A stretch of 64,000 nucleotides of DNA from UBA7446 sp965656545. GTDB lineage: Bacteria; Bacteroidota; Bacteroidia; Flavobacteriales; Flavobacteriaceae. Of the stretch, positions 48,864 to 58,900 are shown in pieces. The notes beneath the pieces are model-generated. The model did not search any database and had not been told where the DNA came from. It was given only the letters and a program-made list of their open reading frames with translations. How positions within the stretch are numbered: the first letter of the stretch is position 1; each line of letters begins with the position of its first letter. Location: positions 255,215-319,214 of the forward strand of contig CBFHKZ010000002.1 of assembly GCA_965656545.1 (NCBI GenBank). The letters are read 5' to 3'. The translations under genes were made by a program, and so were the position numbers.

Positions 48864-49964
48864 TTATTTAGATTTCATTTCATGAGTTATTGACACTTCT
48901 TTGTTGCCCTTAAATGCCTTGATATAGGCGCCTTTATAGCCTTTTTTAGTGAGTTTTGACATCGCTTTTTTAGCCGACTTGTATGAAGAAAATGAGCCGT
49001 AGTAATACCTGTAAAGACTACCCGACTTGATGCGAGATATATCTGATAATCCCTTAAAATTATACGGTTTTAGATCCATCTTTTTAGTGCTGGCAGCAAT
49101 CTGAATGCGGAAGGTAGTAGCTGCTGCACTGCTGCTTGTTGTTGAAGTACTGGTGGTTTCAACAGGAACCGTATCCATAACAAGACCTGTGAATAAGGTG
49201 CCGTCTAAAGAAGATTTGTATTGCATGATGGCTTTGGCTATTGCCTTGCTTATCTCGGTTTGTCCACGCTTTGAATTTAGATAGGCGCCTTCGTTTGAAT
49301 TGGTCAGAAAACCTGTTTCGACCAACACACTAGGCATATAGGTATTGCGAAGCACCAAAAAACCTGCTTGCTTTACGGTTCTGTTTTTTCGCTTTAGATT
49401 TTTAACAAAACTCTGTTGAATATAGTTTGCCGCTTCGATACTTTGGTTGAGATAGTCCTCTTGCATCAACACCAAGCTAATAACCGACTCGGGATTGTTG
49501 GGGTCAAAACCGTCGTATTCTTGCTCGTAATTATCTTCCAAAAATATTACGGCATTTTCTTTTTGAGCAATTCTAAAATTATCTTGGTTTCGATGTAGAC
49601 CCAGTACAAATGTGCCTGCACCATAAGCGTTGGAATCATGTGCATCACAGTGAATGGAAACAAACAAATCGGCCTTTGCCTTGTTGGCAACGTTAGCCCT
49701 ACCATTCAGTGTTACGTATTTATCTGATTTCCTCGTGTAAACAACCTTAACGCCTTTTTCTTTTTCGAGTATGGCACCCGTCTTTAGTGCGACATTGAGC
49801 ACTATTTTTTTTTCGTAATAGTTGTTCCCCCTATTCCCGGGGTCTTTACCGCCATGACCTGCGTCAATTACTACTGTAAAAGGCTTATCATTTTGGGCAT
49901 ACAAATTGTTGTTAAAGCTTAAAACAGTAACAACAAAAAATAAAGCAATTTTAATGAAACGCAT
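48864..49964 (-). CDS. N-acetylmuramoyl-L-alanine amidase with SPOR domain
   Basis: 366 residues. A signal peptide (IKIALFFVVTVLSFNNNLYA), then an Amidase_3 domain: VIDAGHGGKDPGNRG with zinc ligand H37, SIHCDAH as second ligand region, and VLVETGFLTN with the catalytic Glu. A Thr/Ser-rich linker (TSTSTTSSSAAATT) leads to a C-terminal SPOR domain (~285-355) that binds denuded peptidoglycan. It splits septal wall during cell division. First gene of the long minus-strand operon. Confidence 0.94.
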   Translation of the reverse strand: MRFIKIALFFVVTVLSFNNNLYAQNDKPFTVVIDAGHGGKDPGNRGNNYYEKKIVLNVALKTGAILEKEKGVKVVYTRKSDKYVTLNGRANVANKAKADLFVSIHCDAHDSNAYGAGTFVLGLHRNQDNFRIAQKENAVIFLEDNYEQEYDGFDPNNPESVISLVLMQEDYLNQSIEAANYIQQSFVKNLKRKNRTVKQAGFLVLRNTYMPSVLVETGFLTNSNEGAYLNSKRGQTEISKAIAKAIMQYKSSLDGTLFTGLVMDTVPVETTSTSTTSSSAAATTFRIQIAASTKKMDLKPYNFKGLSDISRIKSGSLYRYYYGSFSSYKSAKKAMSKLTKKGYKGAYIKAFKGNKEVSITHEMKSK

Positions 49965-49981
49965 TCTGGATAAAATATGTG

Positions 49982-49989
49982 TATTTTTG
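49982..49989 (+). promoter_or_regulatory. -7 box of lptD promoter
   Basis: TATTTTTG matches TAnnTTTG exactly; the ATG is 15 bp downstream. No clear -33. Confidence 0.5.
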
Positions 49990-50003
49990 GAGCATTCAAT
50001 CTG

Positions 50004-52625
50004 ATGTCTTTGTCAAAAGTAATACATTATTCTGGCACCTCACATAAATGGCATATTTGCTGTCTTATGTTTTTGCTTGGCGCCCTTGCTTTTGCGCAAC
50101 AAACACCTGTTGACGAAGCCGTTGAGGACAGCATAGTGCAAGATAGTGTCGTGGTAAAAGAACCCGCATTACTCGATAAAATCAAAAGACATGCTGATGG
50201 TTATATGATTGTCAACCGCAAGGAAAACAAGTTGTATATGTATGATGGGGCTGAATTGTACTATCAAGATATTGAGTTAAAATCGGGTGTAATTGTGTTG
50301 GATTACACTACCAATGAAGTTTCTGCTGGACGTATTAAAGATTCGTTGGGTAATTTGGTGCAGCCGCCCGCTTTCAAGCAAGGTGGCGACGAAGTATTTC
50401 CAGATTCCATACGTTTCAACTTTGACTCCAAAAAGGCCATCATCTGGAATTCTAGAAGTGAGCAGCAAGGGATGAATGTCAAAGCGACGACAACCAAAAA
50501 GCAAAACGATTCGGTTTATTACCTGAGGAATGCCAAGATAACAACCTCGAAAGATGTAGATGATCCAGAATATTACATTCGTGTTAGAACTGCAAAGTTT
50601 GTTCCCAAACGTAAAATGATTTCAGGATTGAGTAACCTGTATATTGCCGATGTCCCTACTCCTTTGTTCTTGCCTTTTGCATATTTCCCCATGACAGAAA
50701 ATCGCGCTACAGGATTTTTATTCCCAACCATAGGCGAAAACTTCAACAGGGGTTATTTCCTCCAAAATGGTGGCTATTATTTTGTGGTCAACGACAACCT
50801 TGATGTGGCAACCCTTGGGGATTACTATACCAATGGTAGTTATGGTTTTCGAGTAGAAAGCAATTACAACAAACGATATCGTTACAGAGGAAATTTTAGC
50901 TTTAGGTATGAAAGTTTAATCAACGGGGAGCGCGGGCTTCCAAACTATGGCAAGTCTACCATATTCAACCTAAGGTGGTCACACAGCAAGGACAGTAAAT
51001 CCAACCCGAACAGCAGGTTTTCTGCATCGGTAAATTTGGGAACCAGCAACTATTTTAGGGAGTCGTTAAATCAAATCAACACGACCAACTTTTTAAACAA
51101 TACGCTGAACTCCTCGGTTTCGTATACCAGGACGTTTCCCAAATACCCCTCTGTAAACCTATCGGTATCGGCCACACATAGCCAGAACACACGATCGAAG
51201 ACCGTGAACATGACCTTGCCTTCATTGACAGCCAATATGGAACGTATTTACCCGTTTGCCAAGCGCAACGGCATCAAGAAAGGGATTGTTCAAAACATCA
51301 ACTTCCAATACAGCATGAGGGGTGACAATCGCATCAACACAACAGATGAACTCGTTTCTGAAAAGGGTTTGTTTTATGGTGCTAAATCAGGGATGCAGCA
51401 CAACATACCCATCAATACAAACTTCAAAATAGCCAAGCATTTTAATTTTACATTAGGAGGCAGTTATAAGGAAGTTTGGGCCAATCAAACCATCAAAAAA
51501 AATGATTACGATCTCGTTTTAGACGCACTACCCGAACAGGACACCATCACGGGCTTTGATAGATTTGCGCAGTATAATTTTAGCATGGGTGCCAACACCA
51601 CATTGTACGGGGTGTTTAATTTTAAAGAGGACAAGAAAATTCAAAGTATACGCCACGTTGTCAATGCAAACGTAAACTATAGCAATAGCCCAAGCTTCGA
51701 ACAGTATTATGACGAATACATCATTGATGCAGATGGAAACACCAGAGACTACACCCGTTTTGAAGGAGGGCTTTACGGCAGACCTGGCAACACCAAATCA
51801 AGTTCAATAGGCATTACTGTCCGCAATAACTTGGAAGCCAAAGTAAAGGACCGGGATTCAACCAAAACAGAGTTGAAAAAAATCAAAATATTAAACAACC
51901 TTAATTTTAGCACAAACTATAACATAACAGCCGATTCCCTTCGTTGGAGCCCGATACGTATGAGCACCGTTGTACCCCTACTGGACAACAAGCTCAATAT
52001 TAATTTGGGGGCTACATTTGACCCCTATGCATTGGGAGAAAACAAGCAACGCATCAATACATTTAGCGCAGCCAATGGTGGCCCACTGTTGAGAATGACA
52101 AGCGCCAACATCAACTGGGGGTATAACTTTAAAAGTAAAGGCAGCAAAAAGGATGATAGCAATGACAACAATGGAAACATTCCTGGCCTAAATAACAACA
52201 GAGGCTTAGATGAGCAACGTAACTATGGCAATCCTGAAGACGAAGAAGACGATGCGCCTGAGGAAGATAAAAATACCTCTTTCTACAAAACCAATATTCC
52301 GTGGAGTATAAATTTGAGGCACAGTTTTACATATGCAAACAGTAAAGAGCAACGTCAAATCAGCAATAACTCCCTTATGGCATCGGCAAATGTATCGCTT
52401 ACGCCAAAGTGGAAAGTCAATGTGTCTTCTGGTTATGACTTTAAAAACAAGGGGGTAACGTTTACGAATCTCGGCATAGACCGCGACCTTGACAGTTGGA
52501 ATATGAATATTTCTTGGACACCATTTGGAAATCGTGAATCGTGGTTTTTCTTTATTGGAGTTAAATCAGGAATACTACGCGATTTGAAATACGAAAAACG
52601 ACGAGAACCAGATAAAAGACTATAA
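50004..52625 (+). CDS. lptD: LPS-assembly outer-membrane protein LptD
   Basis: From ATG at 50004 the protein is 873 residues. A signal peptide (ICCLMFLLGALAFAQ) is followed by a beta-jellyroll-like periplasmic part and a barrel. Conserved family pieces include FVPKRKMISGLSNLYIADVPTP, FAYFPMTENRATGFLFPT and GYFLQNGGYYF. A long Asp/Glu/Asn-rich loop (~715-760) is unusual and probably extracellular. LptD inserts LPS into the outer membrane with LptE. It is divergent from the amidase; ridA follows 9 bp downstream. Confidence 0.9.
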   Translation: MSLSKVIHYSGTSHKWHICCLMFLLGALAFAQQTPVDEAVEDSIVQDSVVVKEPALLDKIKRHADGYMIVNRKENKLYMYDGAELYYQDIELKSGVIVLDYTTNEVSAGRIKDSLGNLVQPPAFKQGGDEVFPDSIRFNFDSKKAIIWNSRSEQQGMNVKATTTKKQNDSVYYLRNAKITTSKDVDDPEYYIRVRTAKFVPKRKMISGLSNLYIADVPTPLFLPFAYFPMTENRATGFLFPTIGENFNRGYFLQNGGYYFVVNDNLDVATLGDYYTNGSYGFRVESNYNKRYRYRGNFSFRYESLINGERGLPNYGKSTIFNLRWSHSKDSKSNPNSRFSASVNLGTSNYFRESLNQINTTNFLNNTLNSSVSYTRTFPKYPSVNLSVSATHSQNTRSKTVNMTLPSLTANMERIYPFAKRNGIKKGIVQNINFQYSMRGDNRINTTDELVSEKGLFYGAKSGMQHNIPINTNFKIAKHFNFTLGGSYKEVWANQTIKKNDYDLVLDALPEQDTITGFDRFAQYNFSMGANTTLYGVFNFKEDKKIQSIRHVVNANVNYSNSPSFEQYYDEYIIDADGNTRDYTRFEGGLYGRPGNTKSSSIGITVRNNLEAKVKDRDSTKTELKKIKILNNLNFSTNYNITADSLRWSPIRMSTVVPLLDNKLNINLGATFDPYALGENKQRINTFSAANGGPLLRMTSANINWGYNFKSKGSKKDDSNDNNGNIPGLNNNRGLDEQRNYGNPEDEEDDAPEEDKNTSFYKTNIPWSINLRHSFTYANSKEQRQISNNSLMASANVSLTPKWKVNVSSGYDFKNKGVTFTNLGIDRDLDSWNMNISWTPFGNRESWFFFIGVKSGILRDLKYEKRREPDKRL

Positions 52626-52634
52626 TTTACGATT

Positions 52635-53015
52635 ATGAAAACCATCATCAAAACAGACAAGGCACCCATGCCAATTGGACCTTATAATCAAGCCATATTG
52701 GTAAACAACACGCTATATGCCAGTGGTCAAATTGCAATAAACCCAGCTACAAACGAATTGATTTCGGGCGGTATTGAGGAGGAAACCAAACAGGTAATGG
52801 AAAATTTAGCAGCTGTTTTGGATGCCGCAGGCATGCATTTTTCAGATGTTGTGAAGTGCAGCATCTTTATTTCGGATATGAATGACTTTGGTGCCATAAA
52901 CGACGTATACGGCACTTATTTTGACGATGAAAATGCACCTGCAAGGGAAACCGTTCAGGTTGCCGTATTGCCAAAGCGTGTAAACGTAGAGATATCTTTA
53001 ATAGCCGTAGCCTAG
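52635..53015 (+). CDS. ridA: RidA family enamine/imine deaminase
   Basis: 126 residues, standard length. Motifs: APMPIGPYNQAI, YASGQIAINP, and RETVQVAVLPKRVNVEI with the Arg and Glu residues of the active site at trimer interfaces. It hydrolyses reactive 2-aminoacrylate-type intermediates. The stop overlaps the convergent kinase gene by four bases. Confidence 0.95.
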   Translation: MKTIIKTDKAPMPIGPYNQAILVNNTLYASGQIAINPATNELISGGIEEETKQVMENLAAVLDAAGMHFSDVVKCSIFISDMNDFGAINDVYGTYFDDENAPARETVQVAVLPKRVNVEISLIAVA

Positions 53016-53863
53016 GACATTTTTAAGTGGTACTCCACCAAACCGTCAATAGGTTTTTTGTGCACATTCCCAATAGTCAGACCCAATCCGCTTAAGACTT
53101 CTGTTAGCTCATCTTTAAGATAAAAGGCTATGGAACCTATAAAATGAATCGGTACCTTTTTAGCATTATCAAATTGAAGTATCTGATGACGTGCAAACAA
53201 ATCAAACCCTTTCTTTATTAGGGCTTGGCTGTACTCATTTTCTTTGTTTTCAATCAAGAAACGAGCAAAGGTTGCCAAATAGGTGTTGGGATTAGATTTT
53301 TTGTAAAGGTTTGTTTTGATAGACTCAGACGACAAATCAAATGACTCTTCAAAAACCGCAGCCATTTTTTCAGGTATCTTATTGAAATAATAATCACGCA
53401 ACAACTGACGCCCAAAATAATTTCCGCTGCCATCATCCATCAAAATATATCCCAATGAATCAACACGTTGTTCAATCTCTTGCCCATCAAAATAGCTACA
53501 ATTCGAACCTGTTCCAAGAATACAAACGATGCTTTTTTCTCCAGGCTCAGTTGCAGCATATACAGCCGCATAGGTATCTTCTTTAACCTCGATTTTTGCA
53601 CTCGGAAAAATACTTTGCAGCACTTTCTTTAGCAATACTCTAGGTGGCTTAGTACCACAACCCGCTCCGTAAAAATGAATGTAGTTTACAGATTTACGCT
53701 TGCGGTATAAGTCATAATTATTGATAATGCGTTCTTCCAAAATTGCATCCGATAACACTTGAGGATTTAGTCCTTGTGTTTGCGTTTCGAAAAGCACATC
53801 ATTTTGCGCATCAAGAGCAATCCAATCTGTTTTGGTTGAGCCGCTATCAATAATAAGTTTCAT
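53012..53863 (-). CDS. BadF/BadG-type ATPase, probable N-acetylglucosamine kinase
   Basis: 283 residues of the ASKHA fold, with the phosphate-1 loop DSGSTKTDW at residues 6-14, CILGTGSNCSYFDG and MDDGSGNYFGR, and the late HFIGSIAFYLKDE. The family includes GlcNAc kinases and activators of benzoyl-CoA reductase; the kinase role fits the length and motifs. It lies directly after GAPDH on the same strand (4-bp gap). Confidence 0.88.
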   Translation of the reverse strand: MKLIIDSGSTKTDWIALDAQNDVLFETQTQGLNPQVLSDAILEERIINNYDLYRKRKSVNYIHFYGAGCGTKPPRVLLKKVLQSIFPSAKIEVKEDTYAAVYAATEPGEKSIVCILGTGSNCSYFDGQEIEQRVDSLGYILMDDGSGNYFGRQLLRDYYFNKIPEKMAAVFEESFDLSSESIKTNLYKKSNPNTYLATFARFLIENKENEYSQALIKKGFDLFARHQILQFDNAKKVPIHFIGSIAFYLKDELTEVLSGLGLTIGNVHKKPIDGLVEYHLKMS

Positions 53864-53867
53864 GTGA

Positions 53868-54869
53868 TTATAATTGGCTAACGTGTGCTGCTAAGTCAAG
53901 TAGTTTGTTCGAGTATCCTGCTTCATTATCATACCAAGTAACAACTTTAAAGAAAGAACCATTTAGTTCAATACCTGCATTTGCGTCAACTATGGATGTT
54001 CTAGCATCACCAATAAAGTCTTGAGAAACAACCAATTCTTCTGTGTAACCTAATATACCTTTAAGAGCTCCTTCAGAAGCAGCTTTGATCGCTTTCATTA
54101 CGCCGTCATAGCTAGTTTCAGTAGCAAGTTTAACGGTAAGGTCAACAACAGAAACATCTGCAGTTGGTACACGGAATGCCATACCCGTAATCTTTCCTTC
54201 TAAAGAAGGTATTACCTTGGTTACTGCTTTAGCAGCTCCAGTTGATGCAGGAATAATATTCAATAACGAAGAACGACCTCCTCTATAGTCTTTTCTAGAA
54301 GGACCATCAACGGTCATTTGCGTAGCCGTAACTGCGTGTACCGTTGTCATAAGTGCTTCTTCAATACCAAAGGTGTCGTTTAAGACTTTGGCAAGTGGTG
54401 CCAAACAATTGGTTGTACATGATGCATTTGATACAATACTATCTGATGCTTTTGCATCTTCGTGGTTAACACCCATTACAAACATGGGAGCATCTTTTGA
54501 GGGTGCAGAAATAACTACCTTTTTTGCACCGCCATCAATGTGAGATTGTGCCATGTCCAAGGTGGTAAAAATCCCCGTACACTCAGCAACAACTTCAGCG
54601 CCAATCGCATCCCACTGTAAGTTTTTAGGATCGCGTTCGGCAGTAATACGAACCGTTTTTCCGTCAACAACAAGGTGACCATCAGCTATTTCAACACTAG
54701 CATCCACTGTTCCGTGAACAGAATCGTATTTTAATAGATATGCTAGGTGTTCCACATCTAAAAGATCGTTTATTGCAACGATATCAATATCATCTCTTTT
54801 AAGTGATGCACGGAAGACCATTCTACCGATTCTTCCAAATCCATTAATTCCAATTTTTAGGTTTGCCAT
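53868..54869 (-). CDS. gap: glyceraldehyde-3-phosphate dehydrogenase
   Basis: 333 residues. NAD-binding GFGRIGR (10-16), catalytic C151 in SNASCTTNC, and the phosphate-binding GAAKAV. The glycolytic reaction GAP plus NAD+ plus Pi to 1,3-bisphosphoglycerate. The codon pattern looks highly expressed. It starts 18 bp after the pfkA stop and ends 4 bp before the kinase, so a pfkA-gap unit is likely. Confidence 0.97.
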   Translation of the reverse strand: MANLKIGINGFGRIGRMVFRASLKRDDIDIVAINDLLDVEHLAYLLKYDSVHGTVDASVEIADGHLVVDGKTVRITAERDPKNLQWDAIGAEVVAECTGIFTTLDMAQSHIDGGAKKVVISAPSKDAPMFVMGVNHEDAKASDSIVSNASCTTNCLAPLAKVLNDTFGIEEALMTTVHAVTATQMTVDGPSRKDYRGGRSSLLNIIPASTGAAKAVTKVIPSLEGKITGMAFRVPTADVSVVDLTVKLATETSYDGVMKAIKAASEGALKGILGYTEELVVSQDFIGDARTSIVDANAGIELNGSFFKVVTWYDNEAGYSNKLLDLAAHVSQL

Positions 54870-54887
54870 AGTAATTTAATTATTAAT

Positions 54888-55892
54888 TTATAGTCTCATT
54901 ATTTCAGATACACGAACAAGTTCGTTATCAATTTTCGATCCGCCCTTTATTGCTTTATCCAAAGGGGTTAATATCATTTTTCCATCGCCGATTCCAATCA
55001 TATGACCAGAAGTGCCTTTGCGCAGTTCTTCAACAGCACGCAAGCCCATTCGGCTTGCCAATACACGGTCAAAACAAGTGGGTGCTCCACCGCGTTGCAT
55101 ATGTCCAAGCACAGAAACGCGTACCTCATAGTCAGGAAGGTTTTCTTCTATGTATTCGGCTAATTCAAAAACGTTTTTGCCAATTTTATCACCCTCTGCT
55201 ACCATAACAATACTGGAGAGCTTACCCGATTTTTTTGAACGCTTAAGTGATTGTAACAAACGGTCAAGACCCATATTTGCTTCAGGAATAAGGATTTCTT
55301 CGGCGCCAGCGCCAATACCTGTATTCAATGCAATATGACCTGCATCACGCCCCATTACTTCTACAAAGAACAAGCGGTTATGTGAAATGGCCGTGTCTCT
55401 AATTTTATCTACTGCTTCAACAACTGTATTCAGGGCAGTATCATAACCCAAAGTATGGGAGGTACCATAAATATCGTTGTCAATGGTTCCAGGGATGCCA
55501 ATAACGGGGATGCCAAATTCTTGCTGAAAAATTAAACCCCCTGTAAAACTACCATCACCACCAATAACCACGATTGCGTCAATGTTATTTTTCTGCAAGT
55601 TCGCAAATGCTTTTTTTCGTCCTTCTTTGGTTCTAAATTCATTAGAACGAGCAGACTTAAGGATGGTACCCCCTTTGTTGATGATGTTGTTTACGCTTCT
55701 TGGTCCCAAAGGTTTGATACTTCCTTCAATCATGCCCTGATAACCTCGGAAAACACCAAAGCATTTGATTTTGTAAAAAGCTGCTGAACGAACTACCGAT
55801 CTAATGGCGGCATTCATGCCAGGTGCATCGCCTCCTGAAGTGAGAACGGCAATGTTAGAAATTTTGGTGTTAGTTGAATCTTTGGCTTTCAT
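54888..55892 (-). CDS. pfkA: 6-phosphofructokinase
   Basis: 334 residues; the family usually has 319-328, and the first ~12 are an N-terminal extension. ATP-binding GGDAPGMNAAIR, IGGDGSFTGG, and the substrate motif GTIDNDI...LGYDTALN are intact. It commits fructose-6-P to glycolysis. It is upstream of gap on the same strand. Likely allosteric with the conserved Arg residues present. Confidence 0.96.
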   Translation of the reverse strand: MKAKDSTNTKISNIAVLTSGGDAPGMNAAIRSVVRSAAFYKIKCFGVFRGYQGMIEGSIKPLGPRSVNNIINKGGTILKSARSNEFRTKEGRKKAFANLQKNNIDAIVVIGGDGSFTGGLIFQQEFGIPVIGIPGTIDNDIYGTSHTLGYDTALNTVVEAVDKIRDTAISHNRLFFVEVMGRDAGHIALNTGIGAGAEEILIPEANMGLDRLLQSLKRSKKSGKLSSIVMVAEGDKIGKNVFELAEYIEENLPDYEVRVSVLGHMQRGGAPTCFDRVLASRMGLRAVEELRKGTSGHMIGIGDGKMILTPLDKAIKGGSKIDNELVRVSEIMRL

Positions 55893-55945
55893 GGTATAAA
55901 ATGCAGTGCAAATTAACGAATAATCTCTCGTTTAAACCTAATGAT

Positions 55946-58900
55946 TTAGGGCTTAATGTTGTCTTTTTTGTTAAAAATTTTATTGACAAGCTCTTTGAAA
56001 GAATCGAATCGAACTTGATAACCAACTCCAATACCTTGTGTATATCCCAATTCGTCACCAAAATATTGGAACTCATTTTCCTTATTAAAGACGCGTGCAC
56101 GCAGGTCACCCTTTTTATTAAGTAAGAATTCAAGCTTTACATTCCCTATAATCATGGTCTCCTCTTCATTCCCAACAGGAACACCCACTTTGCCATCAAT
56201 AAGTATGCGCTCGTTGATGTTGGTTGACAAGCTTACCCCTAACCTATCTCGATTTTTTATGGAAACGGCAGCATTGCGATCGCCTTGAAGGTAGTCAATA
56301 CCCAAATTCAATTTGTCGTTTTCATTTGTAAATATATTATCAAAAATGCCTGACGCTTTTTCAAAAAGGTTGGTTGTTAACGTTTGACTAGAAATGGCCG
56401 CCAAAGAAACTTCATTAATAAAACTGCCCTGTGAGAGCAACGAAATGGCCTGTAACTGCCTTCTTTCTTCGTCATTTAACCTGTAGTTCAATTCGTTTCT
56501 AACAATACCCGAAGCGTTGGGGAAGGTAATCTCAAAAGTTGGTGTTTCAGGATTAAGCAAATTTCCAAACAAGGTAATGGAAACATCCGTTGGTATCTTT
56601 TGGCTGATATTATCGCCCTCCAAAAGCACTGCTGGGTTTGCACCGCCGGGAACCTCATAAACGGCCTGCATATTTATTTGAGCACCATACGGGTCGCCCT
56701 CCCAAAAAATAACCCCGCCAGGTTCCAAGCGAAAGGTTTTGTCGATAAGTCCAAGGTTCTTGAAGTTGTATATTCCTTCAAAGGCAATAAAGTCACCCCA
56801 CATAGCAAACGAACCCGCGGTGTCTATTTCCAAAAGCAAACTCCCTGCACCACGTCCGCGCAAAAAACTCTTTGTTTCTGGATCAACCACAATTTCAACC
56901 TCGGCTTCTGGCGTAACATCCAATTCAAAATTCAATTGCAATCCTTTTACCGTGTTGAACTGAGCTATTTCAGGATTTTCTTCCGTTTGTTTATCCACAA
57001 AATTGATGAAAGACACATCCCCGATTTTGGTGTCGTATTGAATCGGAATATAGATATTGGTGCCCGCTGCGGTTTCACCCACAACATCTATTTGCATATT
57101 TGAAAAAGCACCGTGTAGGTGGGCATCGCCATTGAAAAAGGCATTGCCATAATACAATGATTCTTCCGCAAAGGCGGTATTAAGCACCTCCAATTGCCTA
57201 GCATTTATGTTCATATCCAACCCCCAGTTCGAAAAAGATTGATGGGTTAATGCTCCTGATAGCTGGGCTGTTTGTTCGCTCCCTGAGCTAAAATCAGATG
57301 GATTAATACTAATAAGATCCTCACTAAATCGAAATGGAACAGCATCCGTAAAGTTGTATAGCGTATTCAAATAAGGAACACCCAATGTCAGGTCATCAAC
57401 AACAAAGGAACCTGTTGGAATGATGTTACCAGCTTTGGAGGATACGTGTACCTTACCGTTAGCTTTTCCACTAAAAGGGGAAAAAACATCACTTGTTAGT
57501 CCTGCGATTAGCGACAAATTATAATCTGAAAAAGCCACATCAACCTCCCAAGCGGGAACGGCATTTTCTAAACCTAAGGTTCCCGTAGCAAGAAAAACAT
57601 CTTTCCCGTCATCAGAGATTTGCAATGCCAGTTGGTAATCCTGATTTTCTTTGTTTGATTGAAGCTTAAGATCTGCTTCTCCAAGAGCTACGCCATTTAA
57701 TGCCAAATCGGACAAATGCAAGCTAGAGTTCCCCCCAAAACCTGCTGGCGATTGGCGGATATTGAGAAATCCATTTACGATTCCCTCCCAACGGTTTTTT
57801 TGAAAAGATAACAGGTCGTTCATATAAACATTGGAAAATGTCACATCAACAGCAAAGGCATCGCTCCCCTTTTGACTGGCATCGGCTGTGATGGCAGAAG
57901 TTTCTGTCATAAAATTTAGATTGCTAAAAGCAAAATCGCTTGTGCTTGCTGCGACCAACATGGGATTGCCATTTTGCTTATCAATGGTCCAGCGCTTATT
58001 ATTAAAAAAAAGTGCTGCATCTTGGATTTCTAAAATGGCTTGGGCAGAATCATTAATGGTAAATGCCGTATTGATGATGTTAAGCTCTTCCGTCTCCTTT
58101 GCAGAAGCAAATTCAATGCGACCATATAACTTATCTAATACTTGAGCATTAATCCATTTGACATCAAATAAATTGGCCTTAGGGGTAGCAATTTCGTCAA
58201 TGCTAATATTTGAATGATATATGGGTTGCTTGGTGTCAATTTTCAACGACAAGCCGTTTAATTGGGTTTTATTTATACCAATGCTAGGTGCACGAATTTC
58301 AAGTTTAAAAAGTGCATCATCTGGCTTAATGCTGCCCTTTATAAACGTATTATCATCCAATGAAACGACACCTCCAAAAAGAGCAGATGCAATCTTTCCG
58401 CGCAAGTTGAAGTTAAAATCGACATGTTGGTTGGGAGAAATAGGAATGGGTTTAAAGCTTTTAAATTGACTGCCCAACGCATTTTTAGCAAGCACTCCCA
58501 GTTCTGAAGGTTTGAAGTTTCCAATCAATATGCCTGTGGCCACATCTTCAGAATTTATATTTACCACACGAAGTCCATTTGTAAGCCTGGATTGTGCCGA
58601 CAGCGATGAGAACTTATAGGTTTCGTTTGGCGTTTTAAGTGCGCCCTGATCGATGTATAAATCCCCTATCATTTCGTCAATATTATTGCCCTGCAAGGCC
58701 AAATCAACAGCGCCAGAAAAGACACCGTCAATACTGTCAGACATCCAGCCTAAGGCAGTAAAATCGGCATGCTTGATATCGGCGTTAAACGAAAAGTTTC
58801 GGGTATCCGAAGCAAAATCTACTTGACCATTTAAATCAATTACGATGGATTCATCCGCAATATTCATATTCCCCAAAAAGAATTTAGGGTTTATGGTTCC

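Noticed and set aside
55874..56125. Plus-strand ORF at the 3' end of tamB
   Set aside because: Opposite-strand shadow of tamB with no signal or motif.
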